Assembly (NCBI GenBank): GCA_910577525.1
Contig: CAJTLI010000038.1
Location: 1 to 19,459 of the forward strand
Direction: 5' to 3'
DNA length: 19,459 bases
Source: an uncultured Oscillospiraceae bacterium
GTDB lineage: Bacteria > Bacillota > Clostridia > Oscillospirales > Oscillospiraceae
The position numbers were made by a program, and so were the translations under genes. Positions 15,163 to 19,459 of the stretch are shown here, in pieces. Under the pieces are notes generated by a model, which ran no database searches, was not told the origin of the DNA, and saw only the letters and a list, made by a program, of their open reading frames with translations. Positions within the stretch are counted from its first letter, which is position 1, and each line of letters starts with the position of its first letter.

Positions 15163-15197
15163 TTCCGGCAAAATTAAAATAAAATTTACGGCAGGAT
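15163..15197. promoter_or_regulatory. Candidate AraC-type operator: two direct repeats 23 bp apart
   Basis: TTCCGGCAAAAT (15163-15174) and TTACGGCAGGAT (15186-15197) share TT-CGGCA--AT. They lie in the A/T-rich spacer between the divergent dehydrogenase and AraC-family genes. Start-to-start distance is 23 bases, about two helical turns, as often seen for two AraC-family subunits. The role is inferred. Confidence 0.4.
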
Positions 15198-15221
15198 ATA
15201 GAATGATTCGGACAGTTTATG

Positions 15222-15227
15222 TATAAT
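15222..15227 (+). promoter_or_regulatory. -10 element for the AraC-family gene
   Basis: TATAAT occurs in TTATGTATAATTC, 31 bases upstream of the regulator's ATG. The -35 region (TAGAAT near 15199) is poor, which would suit an activator-dependent promoter. It lies 24 bases downstream of the second candidate operator repeat. Confidence 0.5.
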
Positions 15228-15258
15228 TCTTCTGACCATCAAGACGGGAGGCGGAAGA

Positions 15259-16143
15259 ATGCGGCTATTTGAAACAGACGGGAACCAGGTAGAGCTTATT
15301 GAGGGGATGACGGCAGAGTACCCTTACTGCCTTCATTGCAGAGATTTGACTGATTTTGTGATCCCCTGGCACTGGCACGAGGAATTGGAACTAGGGTACA
15401 TCCAAGAAGGAGCCAGCAAAATCATCACCGTTGGGGCGGAATACACGGTTCACCAGGGGGACGGATTTTTCATCAACAGCAACGTAATGGACATGAAGCG
15501 CAACGGAACACCCGGGGCCAGAACGCTGGAAATCAATCACATTTTCCACCCGGTTTTTCTGAGCGGGCACTTTAAAAGCCGCTTCGAGACCAAGTATTTG
15601 AATCCGGTCATCAAAAACCGCCAAATTGAGGTCCATATTATCCGGCGCGGGCATCCTACATCCGAGCGGATATTAAAAAATCTGTATTGGCTTAAAGAAC
15701 TCCAGGGCAGTTCTGGCACCGAGTTCCAGACAAGAAACATTCTCTCCGAGACTTGGCTTCTTTTGTTGGAGGACCTGCGTGAGCACCCGGACACGCGGCC
15801 GCAGGCAGGCGCAGAGCAGCGGGACCGCCTGCGCAGCATGATTGCGTACATGCACCGGCATTATACGGAAAAACTCACACTGCCGGAAATTGCGAAGGCG
15901 GCGGGGGTCAGCGAACGGGAGGCATCCCGCTGCTTCAAGAAGAACACCGGTCAAAGTCCTGTAGAGTATTTAATTGCATTTCGCTTGAATGAATCAAAAA
16001 AGCTGCTTCGGGAAAGTGAGCTGTCTATCACGGAAATCAGCCTTCGGTGCGGTTTTTCCGACAGCGCGTATTTTGGAAAGGCGTTTCGGGCTGCTTATGG
16101 CATGACGCCGGGGACATACCGCATAAATGGGCAGATCGTGTAG
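15259..16143 (+). CDS. AraC-family transcriptional regulator with cupin sensor domain
   Basis: This 294-residue regulator has an N-terminal cupin-type ligand pocket: 'IPWHWHEELELGYIQEG' around residues 35-51, then 'VHQGDGFFINSN'. The C-terminal AraC double helix-turn-helix runs from about residue 190. Its first HTH is in 'LTLPEIAKAAGVSEREASRCFKK'-like text (here LTLPEIAKAAGVSERE then ASRCFKK). The family signature is 'LSITEISLRCGFSDSAYFGKAFRAAYGMTPGTYR', seen here as LSITEISLRCGFSD then SAYFGKAFRAAYGMTPGTYR. The ATG is preceded by GGGAGG. It is divergent from the iron-type alcohol dehydrogenase and is the obvious candidate to control it and itself. The inducer is unknown. Its TAG stop coincides with the left end of a MITE-like repeat, which could have replaced the original 3' end by a few codons. 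Confidence 0.92.
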   Translation: MRLFETDGNQVELIEGMTAEYPYCLHCRDLTDFVIPWHWHEELELGYIQEGASKIITVGAEYTVHQGDGFFINSNVMDMKRNGTPGARTLEINHIFHPVFLSGHFKSRFETKYLNPVIKNRQIEVHIIRRGHPTSERILKNLYWLKELQGSSGTEFQTRNILSETWLLLLEDLREHPDTRPQAGAEQRDRLRSMIAYMHRHYTEKLTLPEIAKAAGVSEREASRCFKKNTGQSPVEYLIAFRLNESKKLLRESELSITEISLRCGFSDSAYFGKAFRAAYGMTPGTYRINGQIV

Positions 16144-16266
16144 ACGCCGTTTGAAAATTGGCAGGAGGCCCAGCGGCGAGGGATTTTTTCGTCAGGCAAA
16201 CCGGTAAAGCATGGCGGTAAACAATCCGTCGTTGGGGTGTGCTGACAGTTTTCAAACAAGCCCTAG
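16141..16266. repeat. MITE-like repeat (element D)
   Basis: This ~126-bp non-coding segment starts at the TAG stop of the AraC-family gene. GTTTGAAAATTGGCAG (16149-16164) and CTGACAGTTTTCAAAC (16242-16257) form inverted ends with two mismatches. Its last bases, TTTCAAACAAGCCCTA, recur at 10674-10689. The interior shares GAGGGATTTTTTCGTCAG (one base different) with the element at 1429-1589. Its right end overlaps the left end of the next repeat through CTAG. Confidence 0.55.
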
Positions 16267-16431
16267 GGAAGGACTGATTAAATCGGAAAAAGCAGATTGC
16301 GAAGAAATTTTGCGCCAGAATGCGGCGCGATGACCCAGGAATAATTGTGTTTATTTCAAGAAATCGCAACAAAATTATGGTGCAAATTTTTCGCAAGATG
16401 CCGCAGACGCATTGAATCAGTGCTTCCCTAG
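16263..16431. repeat. MITE-like repeat (GGAAGGACTGATT family, copy C, longest)
   Basis: This 169-bp element has 17-base terminal inverted repeats: CTAGGGAAGGACTGATT (16263-16279) and AATCAGTGCTTCCCTAG (16415-16431), with one mismatch. The ends carry CTAG, which may be the target or part of the inverted repeat. The 34 bases 16337-16370 match 1499-1532 with one difference. No transposase is encoded. The element abuts the terminator and the decayed phospholipase fragment. Confidence 0.65.
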
Positions 16432-16445
16432 CTCTCTTCAGACAT

Positions 16446-16487
16446 AAAAGGCGTACCTTGGTTGCAAAATCAAGGTACGTCTTTTTT
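16446..16487. terminator. Bidirectional rho-independent terminator
   Basis: AAAAGGCGTACCTTG (16446-16460) pairs over 15 bases with CAAGGTACGTCTTTT (16471-16485), one pair being G-U, with a 10-base loop. A-tract and T-tract flanks make it a terminator on both strands. It probably once lay downstream of the - strand phospholipase gene, whose truncated frame now reads into it. Confidence 0.75.
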
Positions 16488-16860
16488 ACGTTTTCTGATA
16501 TGCGCTGAAACTCCGCCGCGCTTTCGTCCCTGTGCTCCCGCTTGACCGCGAAGATTACGGTCTCGATGGGATGAGCGGTGAGAAAGGCATAGCACTCCTC
16601 CAGCATGAGCCGTCCGGACCAAGGCGCGGCGCCGGTCCGGCATTCGCAGAAGCCGTGGTTCAGGCCGGGCCCGTCCCCGCTGGCGGCAAAGCGGATATCA
16701 AGATAGCGGAAGCCGTCCTCAAGCTGCGGGCCAGCGCTCCGGGCCTGGCACTTTGAGAAAAAGCCAAGCTGGACATACTGCGTCCCCGCGTCGTCTCCCC
16801 CTCCTGTGTCCCAGGAACGCCCGCCAGCAGGCATTTCGTCCGTTATTCTTCTATAGTTTA
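16488..16860 (-). pseudogene. PI-PLC-type phospholipase fragment (decayed)
   Basis: The - strand encodes a recognisable piece of a phosphatidylinositol-specific phospholipase C X-domain: 'DAGTQYVQLGFFSKCQA', 'QLEDGFRYLDIRF', 'HGFCECRTG', 'FLTAHPIETVIFAVKREH'. Family members are about 300 residues with two catalytic histidines. Here the second (HGF) survives. The first, in the usual 'IPGTHDAGTQ', is destroyed. The DNA reads CCTGGGACACAG followed by about a dozen extra G/A-rich bases before GACGCGGGGACGCAG, and the frame around it (MPAGGRSWDTGGGD) is scrambled by apparent compensating shifts. The C-terminal half is gone: after 'AAEFQRIS' the frame enters the terminator hairpin and then a MITE. 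No signal peptide or ribosome site remains. I regard it as a dead remnant, although an open frame of 265 codons persists across the repeats. Confidence 0.7.
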
Positions 16861-16922
16861 CTCGCTTTCGCTTATTTTCGCAAGAGGACTATTGAAACAG
16901 CGCTGAAAGTGGAAGATGACAG

Positions 16923-16960
16923 AAAAACCCGCCTGAAACCAACGGTTTCAAGCGGATTTG
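16923..16960 (-). terminator. Terminator of the serine recombinase gene
   Basis: On the - strand, CCGCTTGAAACC, a GTT loop and GGTTTCAGGCGG form a 12-bp stem including one G-U pair, followed by GTTTTTCT. The G-U pair is only possible in the - strand RNA, which fits termination 33 bases beyond the recombinase stop. Confidence 0.8.
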
Positions 16961-16992
16961 TGGTGGGCGGGAATCAACGGTATACGAACACC

Positions 16993-18621
16993 TCACGGAA
17001 AAAAATCAAGGTTTTCCTCCCCATCGTCGTCGTTAAGCGGCATCTCAAGCGCAAAGGAGGGGACAACTCCCTCGGGCCGTGGACTATTCATCATGTCAAG
17101 GATTTTCTTCCGGTTGTCGATAAGCCGGATCGTTTCCTCGAAGGGCAGCTCGCGCCGGTCATCCGTATAGTAAAACGTCAAGACCATCTTATCGGGATAG
17201 ACATATATCTTATCAACGAAAAAGTCAAGCAGCCTGTGGCGCGTGTCCGGGTTGTTGATATCCCCGACGAGACTGCTCAGAAACTTTACAATGGTATTCA
17301 GCGTCAAGTCGCACTTCTTCCGGTTCTGCTCCGCCAGCAGAGCGTCGTTGAGCATACTTTTCTGATTCTCCAGCACATTCATCCGCTCCGCCGTCGTGCT
17401 GTTGAAAATCCCGGCCTCAATCGCCTTGACAAGGTTGTTCAGCTTTCCCTCAACGTCTTTCAGCTGTGCCCGAATGGACGCTTCATAGGCGCCGTTGTCG
17501 TCGTTCTGGGCCTGGTGGTACGCATAGCATTTTTCGGCAATTATAATGCGGAGAGCTGGATCGTTGATCAAATCGTCCAGGATATAGAGGACAATTTTCT
17601 CCATGAGCTCCTTCCGCTGGTATTTCAGCGTACAGGTGTGCTTTCGATAGTTGATGCAAGAGTAGTAATAATACAGGTTGCCGCTTCTGCTGGTGCCGCT
17701 TACGCCTTGCATGGTCCCGCCGCAAAGTCCGCAGCAGATTTTTCCCGTCAGCCAATAATCCTCAATCTCGATTTCCGGGTGCAGCTTCTTGATGGCGCCC
17801 TTGCCGCCCCTCTTGTTGGCTTCCAGCTTCGCTTGGGCTTTCTGGAAAGTCTCATCGTCAATGAGGCGCGGCATCCCGTCGGGTATGAGGGTTTTGCCGA
17901 ACTTGTACTCGCCGATATATGCCCGATTCACCAGGATGTTACGTAAGGAGTTGACCGTAAACCTGTTTCCCCTGACCGTTTTCTGGCCCGCATTGTTCAG
18001 GCTGTCGCAGATTTTCTGCATGGGAACGCCCTCGGTGTATTCCTTGAAAATACGGCGCACCGTGGGGGCAGTCGCCTGATCAATCTCGTATTTGTGATCC
18101 ACCTCGCCCACGTAGCCCAGCATTTTTACCCCATTATAAAAGGCGTTCTCAGCGTTATAGGTCATGCCGCGCACGACATTTTTCCGGTGCGACACGATGA
18201 AGGACGCAGCCATGGCTTCATAGATGGATTCCATCAGAATCTGCGTCGCTTCATCGTCATCCGGGATGGATTCGGCAACATAGACGATTTTCACCCCGCA
18301 CTCCCGCAGACGTTTCTTAGCCATGACGGCATCAATCCGATCTCGGGAAAGCCGGTCTGTCTTCCAGAGGATCAAATAGGCTGGGCGCAGTTTTTCAACC
18401 TCATAGAGCATGAGCTGAAATGCCGGCCGGTCGTCCCTGGTGCCGCTGTACGCGGGGTCGTCGTACTCTTTGATGATATGATAGCCGTGATGCTCGGCAT
18501 ATTCGTGTGCTGCGTCTTTTTGCTGGACGATACTCACATCCCGCTGCGCGTCGGAGCTGTAGCGGTAGTAGCAGATTGCATTATTGCCAGGGTTCTGGAT
18601 AAATCGTGTGGCTGCGCCCAT
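16993..18621 (-). CDS. Large serine recombinase (site-specific integrase/resolvase type)
   Basis: This 542-residue large serine recombinase is of the kind that integrates and excises phages or conjugative elements. The N-terminal resolvase domain starts 'CYYRYSSDAQRDVSIVQQ', with the catalytic serine probably S22 (R-Y-S). It continues with 'LILWKTDRLSRDR' and an 'MAASFIVSHRKNVVRGM' helix. The recombinase DNA-binding domain covers about residues 165-275. A zinc ribbon follows, with 'CCGLCGG' and 'SCINYRKHTC', and then a coiled-coil (about 390-440, 'QLKDVEGKLNNLVKAIEAG'), as expected for this class. The C-terminus is acidic. Everything needed for activity seems intact. The start is ATG 18621 behind GAGGTG. 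A small gene ends 31 bases upstream. The lower GC than in the sugar and amino-acid operons suggests horizontal arrival. Confidence 0.93.
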   Translation of the reverse strand: MGAATRFIQNPGNNAICYYRYSSDAQRDVSIVQQKDAAHEYAEHHGYHIIKEYDDPAYSGTRDDRPAFQLMLYEVEKLRPAYLILWKTDRLSRDRIDAVMAKKRLRECGVKIVYVAESIPDDDEATQILMESIYEAMAASFIVSHRKNVVRGMTYNAENAFYNGVKMLGYVGEVDHKYEIDQATAPTVRRIFKEYTEGVPMQKICDSLNNAGQKTVRGNRFTVNSLRNILVNRAYIGEYKFGKTLIPDGMPRLIDDETFQKAQAKLEANKRGGKGAIKKLHPEIEIEDYWLTGKICCGLCGGTMQGVSGTSRSGNLYYYYSCINYRKHTCTLKYQRKELMEKIVLYILDDLINDPALRIIIAEKCYAYHQAQNDDNGAYEASIRAQLKDVEGKLNNLVKAIEAGIFNSTTAERMNVLENQKSMLNDALLAEQNRKKCDLTLNTIVKFLSSLVGDINNPDTRHRLLDFFVDKIYVYPDKMVLTFYYTDDRRELPFEETIRLIDNRKKILDMMNSPRPEGVVPSFALEMPLNDDDGEENLDFFP

Positions 18622-18652
18622 GGTGTCACCTCTTTCCTGCGTAATGCTTCCT

Positions 18653-19024
18653 TTACTGTCTGCGTCCGGTCTTTTGACCGGGCGCTTCTGTTTTTGTGGT
18701 GAACGTCACATCACACAGACCGTCCCAATAAACCGTGGGGTGCTCGATATCCAGGTACACGACCACGTTCCGCCCGTCCAACAGGATGCGGACGCCGTCC
18801 GCGTCAACGGTGATTTCCCCCATCGCCTCGTCGATGTGGATATTGTCGGATTCGTAGCTGCCACCTGGGGTCGTGATGGCTACACGGGCGGCGCTGTGGG
18901 GGTCCTGCCATGCGTAGGGCAGAAGGTTCTCCCTCGGGGCGGGCCCGCTGTCCGTACGGAGCCTGAGAGGGGACTCGACGGGGCAGAAAGCATCCATGGT
19001 CAGGTCGATGGGCTCGCTGGACAT
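18653..19024 (-). CDS. Small acidic protein of unknown function upstream of the recombinase
   Basis: This 123-residue protein begins 'MSSEPIDLTMDAFCPVESP'. ATG 19024 is chosen because GGAGGTG lies about 6 bases upstream; an earlier TTG at 19045 is less likely. The middle is beta-rich and acidic: 'ARVAITTPGGSYESDNIHID', then 'GEITVDADGVRILLDGRNVVVYL', written here in two parts (GEITVDADGVRI and LLDGRNVVVYL). No signal peptide, transmembrane helix or known motif is visible. The basic tail 'KTEAPGQKTGRRQ' contrasts with the rest. Its DNA recurs about 400 bases upstream as 'KTETPGQKAERR'. It is co-oriented with the recombinase and 31 bases before it, so likely in the same transcript. An accessory role in the mobile element is possible, but I do not recognise the family. 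Confidence 0.65.
   Translation of the reverse strand: MSSEPIDLTMDAFCPVESPLRLRTDSGPAPRENLLPYAWQDPHSAARVAITTPGGSYESDNIHIDEAMGEITVDADGVRILLDGRNVVVYLDIEHPTVYWDGLCDVTFTTKTEAPGQKTGRRQ
18656..18699. repeat. Direct repeat unit 1 with internal hairpin
   Basis: A ~40-bp unit (CTGCGTCCGGTCTTTTGACC, then GGGCGCTTCTGTTTTT) recurs with changes at 19063-19100. It contains a stem, GCGTCCGGT with ACCGGGCGC, and a T-run on the + strand. On the - strand it encodes the basic tail of the small protein. Both copies lie a short way upstream of a - strand start codon. Confidence 0.5.
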
Positions 19025-19062
19025 ATCGGACACCTCCAAATCCAATACATAATATTTTCCCG

Positions 19063-19100
19063 CATCTGCGCTCGGCCTTCTGGCCGGGCGTCTCTGTTTT
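19063..19100. repeat. Direct repeat unit 2 with internal hairpin
   Basis: This is the second copy: CTGCGCTCGGCCTTCTGGCC, then GGGCGTCTCTGTTTT. On the - strand it lies between the stop at 19124 and the start at 19024. There it could be read as a short orphan peptide ('MTTKFSGIYKTETPGQKAER') whose end resembles the tail of the small protein. It looks like a duplicated tail/spacer module. Confidence 0.5.
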
Positions 19101-19123
19101 ATATATGCCGGAAAATTTTGTAG

Positions 19124-19459
19124 TCATATTGCTTCACATTCTATGAGCATAGTATCAGGGTTTAAGTGCATTATTGCCACTTTGGGCGAACTGTCACTGC
19201 TGCGGCCAAGTTTATCAACAAAAGAGAGAGCTTCGCGGAAATTCTCTTCCTTTATAAAGACAATGGCTTCGTTTCGGATGTCGCAGGTGTCGTCAATATA
19301 TGCTGTGCCGTTATCTTCGTTAGTAATGATGTTATCAGAGGGATTCTTCAGCATGTATAACAGCTGCTCCAACATATTTCCGCGCAGTTCCGAGTAGACC
19401 GCGACATTCCAGCGGGTAGTCGTGGATTTCTGCATAAAAGTAAAAGACCGGACAGGAAC
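19124..19459 (-). CDS. Hypothetical protein, 5'-partial at window edge
   Basis: An open frame on the - strand runs from the window end to TGA at 19124-19126. The first internal Met is at 19435, but the bases before it are T-rich with no ribosome site, and the frame stays open to 19459, so the gene probably starts outside. The visible ~111 residues are soluble: 'RWNVAVYSELRGNMLEQLLYML', 'GTAYIDDTCDIRNEAIVFI', 'ENFREALSFVDKLGRSS', 'VAIMHLNPDTMLIECEAI' (first piece given as RWNVAVYSELRGN and MLEQLLYML). I do not recognise a family. It shares strand and low GC with the recombinase and may be part of the same element. Confidence 0.5.
   Translation of the reverse strand, partial: VPVRSFTFMQKSTTTRWNVAVYSELRGNMLEQLLYMLKNPSDNIITNEDNGTAYIDDTCDIRNEAIVFIKEENFREALSFVDKLGRSSDSSPKVAIMHLNPDTMLIECEAI

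Noticed and set aside
16753..17946. 397-codon + strand frame opposite the recombinase
   Set aside because: It is an antisense shadow and crosses the recombinase terminator. No recognisable product.

Overview
The window looks like a chromosomal segment of a GC-rich, low-oxygen gut Firmicute, most likely the Oscillospiraceae/Flavonifractor–Lawsonibacter–Pseudoflavonifractor neighbourhood. This is an inference from the high GC, strong AGGAGG ribosome sites, a DUF624 gene beside glycosidases, an AgrC/AgrA-type pair, and abundant small hairpin repeats. It is not a database result.

Layout. (1) 1-5537 is a fructan-use locus on the + strand: the C-terminal part of a secreted protein with carbohydrate-binding repeats (its 5' end is broken or cut), a GH32-like lipoprotein, a DUF624 (YesL-like) membrane protein and a canonical cytoplasmic GH32 beta-fructosidase, closed by a strong terminator. 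A surface protein may capture fructan, the lipoprotein may trim it, and the cytoplasmic enzyme finish the job. No transporter or regulator for it is inside the window. (2) 5559-10609 is an amino-acid/peptide catabolic operon: an M16C zinc peptidase, a CyuA/YhaM-type L-cysteine desulfidase, and then a wrecked threonine-degradation pair in which the 5' part of tdh runs straight into the 3' part of kbl, out of frame. (3) 10707-12784 is a membrane histidine kinase plus a LytTR response regulator (AgrC/AgrA type) with no AgrB or AgrD next to it. It is followed by a roughly 220-bp run of five consecutive hairpins, the first and last being near-copies of each other. (4) 13105-13823 holds two small genes of unknown role (a DUF6440-like protein and a possible PH-like protein).

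(5) 13926-16143 is a divergent pair: an iron-type alcohol dehydrogenase on the - strand and an AraC-family regulator on the + strand, with two 23-bp-phased direct repeats between them that could be the regulator's operator. (6) 16141-16860 is a scrap zone: two abutting MITE-like repeats, a bidirectional terminator, and a decayed fragment of a PI-PLC-type phospholipase gene. (7) 16923-19459 is of visibly lower GC and is all on the - strand: a large serine recombinase with its own terminator, a small acidic protein of unknown function, and an unrecognised ORF running off the window. This is probably the end of an integrated element.

The most distinctive features are the recurring, structurally related intergenic repeats (1429-1589, 3892-3949, 10674-10689, 13840-13890, 16141-16266, 16263-16431), the five-hairpin array after the Agr-like operon, and the tdh/kbl deletion scar. 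I did not find CRISPR, rRNA or tRNA genes, nor a convincing new defence or biosynthetic system.
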